A stretch of 64,000 nt of DNA from CAIWHR01 sp963734575 (GCA_963734575.1 CAVTHT010000017.1:331053-395052), one strand, 5' to 3'. Shown: positions 47,999 through 59,499, counted from the first letter of the stretch. The notes: generated by a model not told the origin, from the letters alone. Numbers and translations are program-made.

Positions 47999-48205
47999 TC
48001 ACTTGCCCTTTTGCTTGATGAACCACGCCACGAGGCCGACAGCCAGGATGACCAGCAGCACGGGTGCCCATGGGCCGCCGTATCCGCCCATCCAGCCACT
48101 CCACATCCCCCCATCGCCATTCATCATGGTTCCCGTCTGTGCCAAAGCGGCGTCGACGGTCAGCAGAGGTACTGCACCAACGACCATACCAAGCAATGTC
48201 TTCAT
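47999..48205 (-). CDS. Small membrane protein with Gly/Trp/Met-rich loop
   Basis: A 68-residue protein: a signal or first helix (TLLGMVVGAVPLLTVDAALA), a loop rich in Gly, Met and Trp (MWSGWMGGYGG), and a second helix (PVLLVILAVGLVAWFI) with a basic end. It resembles small membrane proteins found near metal-handling genes. It is probably cotranscribed with the Met/His-rich protein 46 bases downstream. The function is unknown. Confidence 0.6.
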   Translation of the reverse strand: MKTLLGMVVGAVPLLTVDAALAQTGTMMNGDGGMWSGWMGGYGGPWAPVLLVILAVGLVAWFIKQKGK

Positions 48206-48711
48206 GGGTGCTCCTGGGCAAGTCAACCGGTGGAAACGCGAACTGGCCAGAAGCTACGCCGACGGGCTGCCGCCGTCTGTGCGAAAGCGAACACAGACTT
48301 CCTTCCCCCGGGTGCGTTCGGAACGCGAGCCGACGGCTACGCCAGCGCGGCGGGGATGGCGTCGCGTGTGGCGCGCGCACTACGTTGGGACGTCCAGCAG
48401 CAGAGGGAGCACATCGCGGTGACTTTGGCGGCAACTCGAGGACAGTTTCGCGCCGTAGCGCCGGAATATGAGTGTCGCCCTATCCGGCAGTTTCACGTGT
48501 CGTAGTTTCGGCAACGTCCCACGCTTGACGCATCCCCTTTCAAAGAACGCTATTGGCGATCACTGTCGGGGCCTTTGCTTGCGGCGCCGGCGCCGCGGCA
48601 AGGGGCCGGCCTCGATACACGCCCTTACGCCACCTTCCCGGGACACAACCGACACAATGCTGTAACACACGCGCATTACGCTGCCCTCGTCGGTGACGAA
48701 GGAGCGGATTC
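48206..48711. other. Intergenic stretch of about 500 bases
   Basis: No convincing gene. TTGACG at 48525-48530 could be a -35 box, but no good -10 lies at the right distance. A ribosome-binding site (AAGGAG) for the next gene lies at about 48698. Short frames here have no start signals and no recognisable motifs. Confidence 0.4.
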
Positions 48712-49209
48712 ATGCGCACACGTTGCTCTCGGTTGCTCGCGGTTGTGATCGGCTCGGCGGAGCTCGGATCGGCGATCGCCGTTCGCCTGAGCAAGTCCGG
48801 ACTCGCGGTGGTCGTCTGCGACGAGGTGGATCCGCCCTGGATCCGACGCGGGATGGCGTTTACCGATGCATGGTATTTCGGGAGTGCATGCGTCGACAGC
48901 GTTCAGGCGACGTTCTGCGCCAGCTTGCGCAGCATCCCCACGGTGCTTGCGAACCGGCCGACGATCGCGGCCACGACCTGGTCCTGGCCGGGTGTGGCTG
49001 CCGGATTGAATGCCGGGATCGTGATCGACGCCCGCTGCTTTCATGCCGGCACATTGCCCAATCTGATTGCTTCGGCGCCTGATGGCGTACTCACGGTCGG
49101 TATCGGACCGTCGTTCATTCCCGGAGACAGCGCGCACATCACGATTGCTCCTCGTGACCGCCCGAACGCTGGAGCGACGGGCAATCAGGTTTCGGCCGCG
49201 CGGTTGTGA
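48712..49209 (+). CDS. YqeB/EF2563-like protein, N-terminal part
   Basis: A 165-residue product with VVIGSAELGSAIAVRLSKSG, WIRRGMAFTDAWYFG, AGIVIDARCFHAG and DGVLTVGIGPSF. This order of motifs matches the EF2563/YqeB family, linked in Firmicutes to selenium-dependent molybdenum hydroxylases. The stop comes where the family normally continues; the rest is encoded four bases further on in the next frame. It could be a true split into two polypeptides or a single gene with one indel. No molybdenum hydroxylase genes are near. A ribosome-binding site is present. Confidence 0.6.
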   Translation: MRTRCSRLLAVVIGSAELGSAIAVRLSKSGLAVVVCDEVDPPWIRRGMAFTDAWYFGSACVDSVQATFCASLRSIPTVLANRPTIAATTWSWPGVAAGLNAGIVIDARCFHAGTLPNLIASAPDGVLTVGIGPSFIPGDSAHITIAPRDRPNAGATGNQVSAARL

Positions 49210-49213
49210 TCCC

Positions 49214-49603
49214 ATGGCGTCCGAGACGTTTCGGACGGCGCTGTACGCACCGTGCACGGGCCGTTTTCAGTCGAGGCACCGGATCGGAGATTTTGTCGTG
49301 GCTGGCCAGCCAATCGCTGCCGTGGGCACCGCCATCATCACTGCGCCGGCTACCGGGGTGTTGTCCGGTCTCGCCGCGCGTGGATCCCGGCCCGAGACGG
49401 GAACGCGTGTTGGGGAGGTCGACACGCGGGGCGAACCCGCCGAATGTTTCGGCGTGCCGGATTGGTGCGAGTGCGTCGCGGCCGAAGTCGCGGAAAGGCT
49501 GTTCGCTCCAACGGAGATCAGCGCGGGGGAGCTCGCTAGCGAGGATGTCGGTCCGCCGCGTGAGATCGTCCCGGACGTCGATCTCCCGATTTGGGCGGCA
49601 TAG
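49214..49603 (+). CDS. YqeB/EF2563-like protein, C-terminal part
   Basis: A 129-residue product that carries the second half of the same family: ALYAPCTGRFQSRHRIGDFV, then APATGVLSGLAARG and GTRVGEVDTRGEPAECF, and a last helix with AAEVAERLF. It resembles a barrel-sandwich (lipoyl-like) domain. It begins at the ATG four bases after the stop of the first part, shifted by one base. Its own ribosome-binding site is weak, which slightly favours a single gene broken by an indel. Confidence 0.6.
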   Translation: MASETFRTALYAPCTGRFQSRHRIGDFVVAGQPIAAVGTAIITAPATGVLSGLAARGSRPETGTRVGEVDTRGEPAECFGVPDWCECVAAEVAERLFAPTEISAGELASEDVGPPREIVPDVDLPIWAA

Positions 49604-49707
49604 TTATCGCCCGCGAGCGCACCGAAGAGGCCGCGCGCTTGCGCAAGCGCGCCGTCGCTGAACGAACTGTTTACGCACGCGCTGCTTCGCGCGGGCTTCG
49701 CGCAAGA

Positions 49708-50575
49708 TCAACGACGCGCTGCCATCCGTTCGGCACCGGCAAAGCGCTGCGCACGCCGCCGTAACGTCATGCCGGCCAGCAAGCCGATGCCCATCAGCGC
49801 AATGCTGGAAGGCTCCGGAACCGTCGCGATCGTCTGTCCGGGCTCGGCGTAGAGGAAGTCATCCATGACGACGATGTCGTCGGTTGGATTGCCGAGCACA
49901 CCGTTCGCGACGATCGTGTTCGCGCCCGACGTAATCCGCACGCGGCTGATGGAGCCGCCCGTCACCGTGGCGCCGAGGAAGCTCAGCCCCTGATTCCCGG
50001 CGACCAGCGCGTCCCGCGAGTAGATGAGCGCGTTCAGGTCGTCGAAGAACTCCAGTTTGGTCAAGCCGGCGACTTCGACATCGACGAAGATCAGGCCGAA
50101 CGCCGTGGTGGTTGCCGCCGTGGTCGTCCCCGGCAGGAAGAAATTCACATCGATGATGTTGCTGTTCGTCGCGTGTAAACAGCTTCTGCGCGCTGAAGGT
50201 CTGAAAGTCGTTGGGGAAGCCGAACAGCACCGGCGTAGCGCCACCGGCGTTGGCGCTCACCAGAAAGCCGGTTCCCGGTGTGCTGAACACGACCCCGCGT
50301 GGCGAGTTGACGTTGAAGAAGTCTGCAGGCAGAGCGTTTGGATCCGACCGTGCATCGGGCACGCCGTCCCAGTTGATCTCGCGCCGAAGTCCGCCGAACG
50401 ACCCATTGGCCCCGGCGACGGTGCCGCCACCGACGGCAGTGCGGAAGGCGTCACGCGTCGGGGTGATCGCCGCTGGATTGGCACCTGCGGCTTCGAACGT
50501 CACGAAGACCGGCGCCGCCCAGGCGGCAGGAACCAGGAAGCAAGATAAAGCCATCCACGCCCAGCATTGCTTCAT
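49708..50575 (-). CDS. PEP-CTERM sorting-signal protein (one frameshift)
   Basis: A secreted protein with a signal peptide (WMALSCFLVPAAWA) and a classical PEP-CTERM tail: VPEPSSIALMGIGLLAGM, then an Arg-rich end. Such tails are cut by exosortase, and the proteins often join extracellular matrix. The body is beta-rich with Asn/Thr/Gly and has no enzyme motif. The frame changes near 50178, between QKLFT and ATNSNIIDVNFF. No exosortase gene is in the window. Confidence 0.8.
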
Positions 50576-50892
50576 GGTGCTCCTCGTTCGTAGTGTTCAG
50601 GACCACGCGGCGGTGCACCGCATGCAGACCGAAGGCACGAACGGCAACCTTCGTGCCAGCGCGGAACATGCGCGCCGGATCCGGGACTTACGCTAAGCGG
50701 TGCCAGGGGCTGAGCGGCGCGGGTGTCAACATTCCCGACGGGCTCGGTGTGCCGCACTCGATTGCGTACGTCCTGTTCCGCAGGACGTTCCAATGAGGCG
50801 CAACACTGGCAGCGCCCACGTCAGGCTGAAGCCCGACCTCCAAATTGGGCAGCCGGATTTCCACCGGAAGCACGCAGCCGCCGGGTCTCTAC
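50576..50892. other. Intergenic stretch with one palindromic repeat copy
   Basis: Between two minus-strand genes. Positions 50820-50837 read GTCAGGCTGAAGCCCGAC, an inverted and slightly changed copy of the repeat cluster at 31309-31472. A short plus-strand frame (50593-50796) is not supported by any motif or ribosome-binding site. Confidence 0.5.
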
Positions 50893-51630
50893 CTATTTCT
50901 GCAATGAAGCATTCGCGACCAGCACCGCGTACGAATAGCCTGCGCCGAAATCGACATCGGTCTTGACCACGCCTACCGCGACGACGATGTCACCGACGTT
51001 GGGCTCGTCCTTGCTCGTAACCAGGAGGTCGTTGCTGCTGTCCGCAGCCGAGCCCGATCCGTCCTGCAAATGGACCCAGTTCGTGCCCATCACATTGGCG
51101 GTCACCTTCACGACGGTCGCCCGGATGGTGACCTGCAGGTCCTTGAGCGCAAGGCGGTCCGCGTTGACTTCCGCGATGGTCCTGCCGGTGGCGCCTTCCG
51201 CTTTGCTGACCTTCGTCACCGGCACGTCGCCTGTCTTGGGATGACCGGCGTGGATCTGGCTCAGGTCCGGATGTCCGGCCGGCATTTGCGCGACTGTGGC
51301 TGCATCGAGCGGCTCCGCCACGGCAGCAACGCCCACGGTGCCGAAGAAGATCGTCGGAAATGTGCGATCGAGTGATTTGCTCTCGAAATCCTGCATCTCC
51401 ATCGCGTCGAAGATCGTGACTTCCGAGCCCTTCCTGACGGGCGCCTTGCTCACCGCTGCCCAGATTTCGCCCGTCACAGTTCTGAGGCGCAGATACGTAT
51501 ACGCACCGGCGTCCTGCACTTCGAGCACTTCGCCCTTCAATACCGATTGGTCAGTGGAAGGCACGTCACCTGCGGCCCAGGCGAGCTGGAATGCGAACGT
51601 GGCGATGAACAGGACGAGCAGCTTCTTCAT
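50893..51630 (-). CDS. Periplasmic NrfJ-like double OB-fold protein
   Basis: A 245-residue secreted protein with signal peptide (KKLLVLFIATFAFQLAWA). Two similar OB-fold-like halves follow: GEVLEVQDAGAYTYLRLR with GEIWAAVSKAPV, and ATVVKVTANVMGTNWVHLQDG with VGDIVVAVGVVKTDVDFGAGY. The linker is rich in Ala, Pro and His (AGHPDLSQIHAGHPK). Related proteins in metal- and nitrite-respiring bacteria are annotated NrfJ-like and stand near multiheme cytochrome genes. The role is not proven. It lies 460 bases upstream of, and diverges from, the two-component pair that leads the cytochrome cluster. Confidence 0.6.
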   Translation of the reverse strand: MKKLLVLFIATFAFQLAWAAGDVPSTDQSVLKGEVLEVQDAGAYTYLRLRTVTGEIWAAVSKAPVRKGSEVTIFDAMEMQDFESKSLDRTFPTIFFGTVGVAAVAEPLDAATVAQMPAGHPDLSQIHAGHPKTGDVPVTKVSKAEGATGRTIAEVNADRLALKDLQVTIRATVVKVTANVMGTNWVHLQDGSGSAADSSNDLLVTSKDEPNVGDIVVAVGVVKTDVDFGAGYSYAVLVANASLQK

Positions 51631-52091
51631 GGCGGGATCCTTGTCGTGCACGACCCGTGCGGTCAGCACACACCTCGCGCACTATCCCACGGCGTCTTGA
51701 TTCGGCCTTGATGCAGGTCTAAGCGGTCATCCGATCGTTGCCGCGGCGGCTTCGCAAATGGCTGCTCGAGGATCCGACGGCGTTGCGTCAAATCGCCGCC
51801 TCGCCGCTGCGAATAGCTGCGCCAGCACGCATTCGCACCGCGGCGTTGCGTCGCTTGCGATCGGCGCAAGACCCACCGTTTCCCGCACCGCGCGAACGGC
51901 GCGTGTTGACCGTTGGGAGGCTGTTTGATTCGACGCTGCCGTCCGCGAGAGGATTTGCTGACCTCGCTCAAAAGCGCTCTTCCGGATTCGACTAGCCTTG
52001 CAGCGGTAGCCGGGCAACCACTCCCGAGCCGCGAATCCAGAGAACGGACTGCTGAGTTTCACGTTGCCGGTGGCGGCGACCAGACCCATCC
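51631..52091. other. Divergent intergenic stretch before the kinase gene
   Basis: About 460 bases between the OB-fold gene (minus) and the kinase gene (plus). It should hold both promoters. I see no clear -10/-35 or sigma-54 pair, and no RNA gene. Confidence 0.4.
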
Positions 52092-53584
52092 ATGGCCGTC
52101 AATCTCACGCTGCGCACGAAAGGCGTTCTCGCGATCCTGATCCTGATCGGGTATCTCGCGGCGATCGCCGTCTTCCTCGGGAACGAGCGCCGCGGCTTGA
52201 TCTCGATCGTGGGGGAGATGGAGGCCAATCAGGCCCATCTCGGACTGCTGGAGCCCATCGCCAACGCGCTTGCGCACTCGCTGGTTGAAAGCCAGGACAT
52301 CCTGAATTCCCAGGATAGCCTCCAGAAACGCCCGATCTCGTTCGACGACCTGGGCCTGCATCTCCGAGGCGCTCAACGTCGCGCTGGAAGAGGTGCAAAC
52401 GATCTTTCCCGGCGTCGAGGACGATGTCACGAGGTTCAGGCGCGCGGCAGGCGCCGTGAGGGCGCTGCCGGCGGCTCATCATCTCGCACAGGTTCGCGAC
52501 AGCGAGCAGGTGCTGCTGGTCAAGCTGCAGGACGTGCTGCAGAGGGCTGCAACGGGGAGGCGCGCAGCTTACCCAGCAATATCACGACACGCAGCAGTTC
52601 ATCAGCGTCTTCGCGATCTCCGCCAACGTCGTCGGCGCCGTCGCGAGCGTGGCGGTGATCCTCGTCTTCTTCACGAGACTCGCCGGCGACATCAACCGCC
52701 TCCAGGACCGTGCGTCGGCGATCGTCGCCGGGTACGACGGTGAGCCGCTGCGCAACGTGCGGAGCGACGAGGTCGGCGGACTGATCGATGCGGTCAACCG
52801 CATGCAGGTCGACCTGCGCGACTGGGAGCAGCAGCATGGAGGTGAACGCGCCAGCAGCGCTTCCACCAGGAGAAGATGGCGGCGGTGGGATCGCTCGCGT
52901 CGGCGATCGGCCACGAGGTCAGCAATCCGATCGCGGCGATCTCCGGCGTCGCGCAGTTCATCGTCGACGAGAGCGCCAGCGACGAGCGCCCGCATGCACG
53001 GCGGATCAAGGAGTTCGCCGCGCAGATCCTGCATCAGACCGAACGCATCGCGCACATCATGCGCCAGATGGCGGCACTGACGGCGCCGCGTTCACCGGAG
53101 CCCGAGTTGCTCGATCTCAACGCGCTGATCCGCTCGACGTGCGGGTTCATCCGCTACGACAAGCGCTTCCGCAACATCCAGTTCGAGGAGATCCTGGACC
53201 CGCGAGCTCCCCGCCATCACTGCCGTCGCCGACCACATCACGCAGGTACTGATGAACCTGCTGATCAATGCCGCGGATGCGTTCGATCGCAGCTCCGACG
53301 CGAGTCCCAGCAGGATCCGCGTCGCGACGCGGATCGTCGGCGACGAAGTGCACGTGGCGGTCACCGACAACGGCCGCGGCATGACGCCGGACGTGCTCGA
53401 CCGCGCCTTCGATGAATCGTTCACCACCAAGCCGGCGGGGCAGGGACGCGGCATCGGCCTCTTCATCTGCAAGAGCCTCATGGAGAAGGCCGGTGGTCGG
53501 ATCACGCTGGCGTCGACGCCCGACGATGGCACCACCGCGACCATCCACATCCCGTTGCACGCTCCGGACCGCCCGGGAGACTGA
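52092..53584 (+). CDS. NtrB-like sensor histidine kinase (frameshifted)
   Basis: A membrane kinase of about 497 residues. A first helix (GVLAILILIGYLAAIAVFL) starts the sensor part; a second helix (FAISANVVGAVASVAVILVF) leads into a HAMP-like linker (DINRLQDRASAIVAGYDGEP). The phosphoacceptor lies in LASAIGHEVSNPIAAISGV (the H-E-x-x-N-P type), and HATPase follows (QVLMNLLINAADAFDR, VTDNGRGMTPDVL, GIGLFICKSLMEKAGG). Frame changes lie near 52360, 52560, 52840 and 53205. It is followed by its response regulator after three bases. Confidence 0.88.
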
Positions 53585-53587
53585 GTC

Positions 53588-54956
<1,369 letters not shown>

Positions 54957-54985
54957 TCGGCTGTGCTCGTAAGCATCGCGTGCGA

Positions 54986-55000
54986 AGGAGCAACTGTTGC
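54986..55000 (+). promoter_or_regulatory. Sigma-54-like element upstream of the cytochrome cluster
   Basis: A GG dinucleotide (54987-54988) is followed after ten bases by GC (54999-55000), with TTGC as the -12 element (AGGAGCAACTGTTGC). The -24 half is only partly like TGGCACG. It is 148 bases before the first NHL gene and right behind an NtrC-type regulator gene, which makes the match more believable. Confidence 0.35.
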
Positions 55001-55062
55001 GCGCTTCGTCAGCGGCTGGATGGACGACCTTTGACGAGGCGGAAATCGCGTGGGGGTAGGGC

Positions 55063-55078
55063 GTTGACCCTGGTCAAC
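55063..55078. promoter_or_regulatory. Perfect inverted repeat GTTGACC-CT-GGTCAAC, possible operator
   Basis: Seven-base arms pair perfectly around a two-base centre, 70 bases before the first NHL gene. A near-identical sequence lies at 62653-62668 before the four-heme cytochrome gene. The dyad shape suggests a dimeric transcription factor site. Confidence 0.5.
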
Positions 55079-55147
55079 GGCGTGCAGGCGGCCGGCAGGT
55101 ACCGTCGGCGACAGCGGATCGCAGCAGTTCCATACAAGGAGATAGCC

Positions 55148-56260
55148 ATGTTCCACGGCCGCAAGCCGCAGCAGTTCGTGACCATCCCCGTCGCCGTCAT
55201 GGCGGCAGCGATCGCCATGGTCGTTGCTGGGTGCGCGAGCGCACCGCCGGTGCAGGAGACCAAGATGGTCTGGCCGCCGCCGCCGTTGCCGGCTCGCATC
55301 AAGTTCGTGCGCACCATCACGAGCGAGAAGGACCTGAGCGGACGAGGCGACGTTCTGGCGAGAACCTCGCGGCGTTCCTGACGGGCGAGAAGCTGCCGTC
55401 GGGCCGCATCGCCGAGCCGATCGGTCTCGCAGTGTCGGACGACGGCGAGCGGCTCTATGTCGCGGACATGATGCAGCAGGCGGTGTTCAGGTTCGACTTC
55501 AAGACCAAGAAGTTCACGAAGCTCGGCGACGTCGGCGTTCCCTCCGGCATCGCGCTCGACGCGCAAGGAGAACCTGTACGTCGTCGATACGGCGCGGAAG
55601 TCGCATCGCGTGTTCGGCCGCGACGGCAAGCAGCTCAACGAGTTCTCCGATCCGGAGCTCGACGCGCCCGAACGGCCTCGCGATCGACAAGGCACGCGGC
55701 CGCATGTACGTGGTCGACACGGGATCGCGCGAGGCGAAGGAGCAGAACGTCAAGATCTACGATCTGAACGGGCAAGCAGATCGGAGCGATCGGCGGCGCG
55801 CCCGGCGGCGACTTCGGCCAGTTCAGCTATCCCACGTACGTCGCGGTCGACGCGACAGGGCAACGTGTACGTCAGCGACACGTTGAACTCGCGCGTGCAG
55901 AAGTTCGATCCCGACGGCAAGTTCGTGACGACCTTCGGGCAGCTCGGCACCAACTGGGGCGAGTTCGACAAGCCGAAAGGCGTGGCGGTCGACTCGTTCG
56001 GCAACGTCTACGTCGCCGACTCCGGCTGGAGCAACGTGCAGATCTTCAATCCGAAGGGCCAGATCCTGCTGTTCTTCGGTGGGCGCGGACCCGTGCCCGG
56101 GCATGCTGAAGAATCCGCTCGCGGTGGCCATCGACAGCAAGAACCGCATTTACGTCGGCGACTACCTGAACCACCGCATCGGCGTGTACGAGCTCGTCAA
56201 CACGAAGGCCGACGACAGCTTCCTGAACCCGCCGCCGAACCCGGTCGGCGAAGGAAGTAG
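55148..56260 (+). CDS. NHL-repeat beta-propeller lipoprotein (frameshifted)
   Basis: A lipoprotein of about 365 residues. The signal ends at a lipobox (MVVAGC) after a hydrophobic stretch. The body carries repeated NHL-type blades: LYVADMMQQAVFRFD, LYVVDTARKSHRVF, MYVVDTGS, NVYVSDTLNSRVQKFD, NVYVADSGWSNVQIF and IYVGDYLNHRIGVYE, about six blades. NHL propellers are protein-interaction scaffolds and are often coded beside multiheme cytochromes. At least six frame changes fall between blades, mostly one extra base (for example before NVYVSD, where ACAGGGCAAC should read ACAGGCAAC). The ATG at 55148 has AAGGAG upstream. Confidence 0.82.
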
Positions 56261-56277
56261 GCGTCGAGGACCCCGCG

Positions 56278-56939
56278 GTGATCCGGGCACATCGGTACCG
56301 CCACCGCCTGGCGGGACGGCGGCTGGCGCGGATCGTGACGCCGCGCTGCGCGGCGGTCGTGGCGCGTGCTGATCGAGGCCGCATGCACCACGGCGAATCC
56401 GGTCATGACCGTTCCTCTTCGACGGGGTGCCCGCGCCCGGCGAGGCGCTACGTCGCGCAGGCGGCCGGTCGAGCAGCCGCGGCGTCCGACGTACAAGCCG
56501 CCACCGCCCGCGGTCAAGTTCGTCGAGGTGCCCGACCTGCCCCCGGCGATCGACTGGAAGGCGCGGCTACCAGGAGTTGCCGAAGACCGACGGCGGGGAC
56601 GTCGCGTGGACCAAGGCGCTCGACGAAAAGACGATCACGCCGAAGCCGGGCATCGCGGACGACGTCAAGGAGGACGAGCCGACCGACATGGACGTCGAGC
56701 TCACTTCGCTCGGGACAAGCCCGAGATACAAGGTCGTCTTTCCGCACAATCGCGCATACGCAAGTGGATGGCGTGCCCGACCTGCCACACGCGGGCTCTT
56801 CGAGATGGAGAAGGGCAAGGCGAAGATGACCATGGAGAAGATGGGCGACGGAGAGCAGTGCGGCGCCTGCCACGGCAAGGTCGCGGCGCCCGATCTCACG
56901 GCGTGTCCCGCGTGCCATCAGGCGATGGGGAAGTCATGA
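56278..56939 (+). CDS. Small c-type cytochrome, three heme motifs (frameshifted)
   Basis: A secreted cytochrome c3/c7-like protein of about 215 residues. The start is uncertain; a GTG at 56278 with GAGGA upstream gives a basic, then hydrophobic lead. When one base is removed near 56410 the text reads MTFLFDGVPAPGE, a segment seen in some multiheme cytochromes. A Pro-rich stretch (PTYKPPPPAVKFVEVPDLPP) and a charged region (KTDGGDVAWTKALDEK) follow. Heme motifs are CPTCH, CGACH and CPACH in the last 60 residues, after an HN-type stretch (VVFPHN) that could supply a distal His. The stop overlaps the next start as ATGA. Confidence 0.72.
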
Positions 56940-57279
56940 GCGTTCTCGGCGACGCCGCCGATGGTCGTGCGCTCGTGCTTCGCCGCCGCGCTGGCGTGTC
57001 CCGCGTCGCACGCCGCCGAGTACGGCGACGTGGTCGTTCACGCGCAGCGCCGCGGCCAGGGCATGGACGACGTTCCGCCGGCCGTGTTCCCGCACTGGAT
57101 CCATCGCATGCAGTACAAGTGCCAGGCGTGCCACGAAGAGCCCTTCAAGATGAAGGCGGGCGCCAACGAGATCACGATGGACGCGATCCAGGCCGGCCAG
57201 TCGTGCGGCATCTGCCACAACGGCAAGGTCGGCTTTCGAATCCAATTTCGATACCTGCCAGCGCTGCCATTACAAATGA
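56936..57279 (+). CDS. Small c-type cytochrome, three heme motifs (frameshifted)
   Basis: A secreted protein of about 115 residues. Heme motifs are CQACH, CGICH and CQRCH. Before them stands FPHWIHRMQYKC, with two His that could be distal ligands, typical of c7-type domains. The start at 56936 overlaps the preceding stop and has GGGGA upstream, but needs a frame change before the apparent signal sequence (VVRSCFAAALACPASHA); an ATG at 56961 is the alternative. One more frame change lies near 57235, just before the last motif. Like its neighbour it probably acts as a periplasmic electron carrier. Confidence 0.72.
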
Positions 57280-59488
57280 GCAGGCGTCGGTTGGCGGCGC
57301 GCGGCGGCCGTGCCTCTCCTGGCCTTTGGCGGCCCGCGGCGAATGCGGTAGAGGCCGGCGCCGACCACTCCGAGGAACCCCCGCCGAACGCCGAGGCCCG
57401 AGCCTTCCCGGCGCATTGCGGTGGAGATCCCGAAGGGCCGAGCCCGACAGCGGCCGGTTCCGTCGTCGGACCGCGCGGCTCCTCGAGCCGCTGCGGACTT
57501 CGGCGTCGAGTCGTGGTGGGACGTCTTCCAGTTCGGGCCGTGGAGCGGGGCTCGCTCGGCTTCACCTTCGATGATCACGAGCAGACCGGACGAACGCCGG
57601 ACAGCCCGGACGATCGCTTCAGCGAGTCGGCTGCTGACCGAGACATTATCGATCGGCAACGACGGCTTCGCCATCATCGATCCGCGGCTGCTCATGGGGA
57701 CATGTCGTGCTGGGCCGTCACTTTCGAACAGGCATGGCAGGAGTCCTCGGGCACTTCGGGCGACAGGAGCACGGCACGCTCACCAACTACGCCTTCGGCC
57801 TGACGGCGCTGCGCGACAGTCCATACCCCGTGACCTGTTCGCGAACCAGAGCAGAACACGTACGTGCTGCCGTCCGGCACGACCACGCATGCCGATCTCC
57901 TGAACCGCGGCATCACGTTCCGGCTGCGCGAAGACAGCATCCTGCGGGACAGGGGATCCTGCCGTACTTCAGCTGCGAATCTGCGCGGCGATGCAGGAGT
58001 TCAACCAGACCACGACGACCACGGCCGGGCCAGTCGTTCCGGCAGGACGACCGTCGCGACCTTCTACTCGTTCGATTTCCAGAACGGCACCGAGACGTCG
58101 GATCTCACGCTTCCAATACCAGTTCACCAATCTGGACAACTTCGCGTACTCGACCCGGCTCGTACCAGAGCCACTACGTCGAACGACGATCTACAGCATC
58201 GACTTCGGACCGACGCTCAACTGGCGATCGGACTCGCGCGTCAACTTCTACGTCGGAACGGACGGGACGCGCTGAATCCGACATTCACGACGCTCGAGGT
58301 CAACGAGTTTCTCACCATCGATCACAACGTCGACTTGTCGAGCACCTACAATTACCAGTTCTCGCGTCAGGACAGCGCAGGGGGCAACCGCCACTGACGC
58401 AGACCACGGCGTGCAGGTGCTGAGCAGTTCTACCGCAACTTCTCGGTGACACGGCCGGCGTGACGGGACTCTACTCGTCGCTGCCGGGTGGAACCATCTC
58501 CAGCTGCGGGGCTGGCCGGAAACTTCAGCTACAGCCACCGCTGCCGTGGCAGGGGCAACCTCTACCGTAAGCGGCGGCGGCGCGCTATCTCGCTGACCGA
58601 CACGCACGTCTCCTCCGGGCTCGTGCAGGTCATCGATGCGCCGTACCAGGTTCCGGATCGCCGTTGGCGCGGGATCGCGCCATTCTTCTCAACGACCGCA
58701 ACATCGGACGCCGTCCATCGAGGTGATCGTCGTGAAGGGCGGCGGAGCGCGCGTCCCGGCCATCGTGGACGTCGACTACACCGTGCGCGTCGACGGTGAT
58801 CGCACGAGCATCGTGCCGTCGCCGACGAGCGCGGTGATGCAGCCCGGCGATCCGCTGAACGTCAGCTACACGCTACCAGGTCTCCCCGGACTCGCGGTTC
58901 CAGACGGTCTCCAACTCGGTGTCGTTCAGCGCGGACTGGGCGTGGTTCGGGTTCAGCGCGAGCCACGATCAAAGCGACCAGACGCCGCTCGCAGGCACCG
59001 ACGCGACGCTCCTCGTCAACGACCGCCGCGACACCGCCCATGTTTACGTGCGCGGTGTCTGGGAGCAGTTCCAGGCGAAGGCCGGCGCCGGATACACGCG
59101 CTACGACAGCTCGCGACTCGCCTATCGCGAAGGCGCGCCTCGACCAGTACCTGAGCTACCTGCCTGTCCCGAACCTGCAACTCAATCTTTCCGGCGACGA
59201 GTACCGCACCGAATACGACCTTCCGGTGCATACGACGACCGGCACTTCCGTTCGCTTCGACGTGCAGTGGAACTACGGCGCGTGGCTGACGAGCGGCTAT
59301 GCGGGCTGGCGTACGTATCGCGACACGCTGCAGCCCACCGAGTCGGTCCTCGAGGCGGGGCTTCGGGTGCGCCGCACGTGGACCAAGCTCGACCTCAATT
59401 TCGCCGCCGGCGATGCAGGATCGCAAGCGCGGCGAGCGTCGACTCGTTGAATGCGATCGTGCATGTCGGCATCGTGCGCCGGTTCTGA
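57276..59488 (+). CDS. Outer-membrane beta-barrel protein of the cytochrome cluster (heavily frameshifted)
   Basis: A protein of about 730 residues when frames are joined. The ATG overlaps the preceding stop. A basic start and short hydrophobic stretch look like a signal peptide. The body alternates aromatic and polar residues in amphipathic strands: FGVESWWDVFQFGPW, LTNYAFGLTALRDSPY, TFYSFDFQNGTETSDLTL, YSIDFGPTLNWRSDSRVNFY, SFSADWAWFGFSASHDQS, VRFDVQWNYGAWLTSGYAGW, and it ends in a terminal Phe (VHVGIVRRF), all typical of outer-membrane barrels. The N-terminal CXXC of MtrB/PioB porins was not seen. Sitting between cytochromes and NHL lipoproteins, it is a candidate sheath for a trans-membrane electron conduit. 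There are ten or more frame changes, so the sequence needs correction. Confidence 0.7.
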
Positions 59489-59499
59489 GAGCCTCCGCG

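Noticed and set aside
48468..48665. A 65-codon plus-strand frame in the gap
   Set aside because: Low-complexity Arg-rich end, no start signal, no similarity recognised.
50593..50796. A short plus-strand frame with YAKRCQGLSG, loosely like a cytochrome c start
   Set aside because: There is no CXXCH, no signal peptide and no ribosome-binding site.
57276..59488. Assigning the barrel to the MtrB/PioB family
   Set aside because: The N-terminal CXXC typical of that family is not visible and no MtrA-like decaheme gene adjoins it; only a general outer-membrane barrel can be supported.
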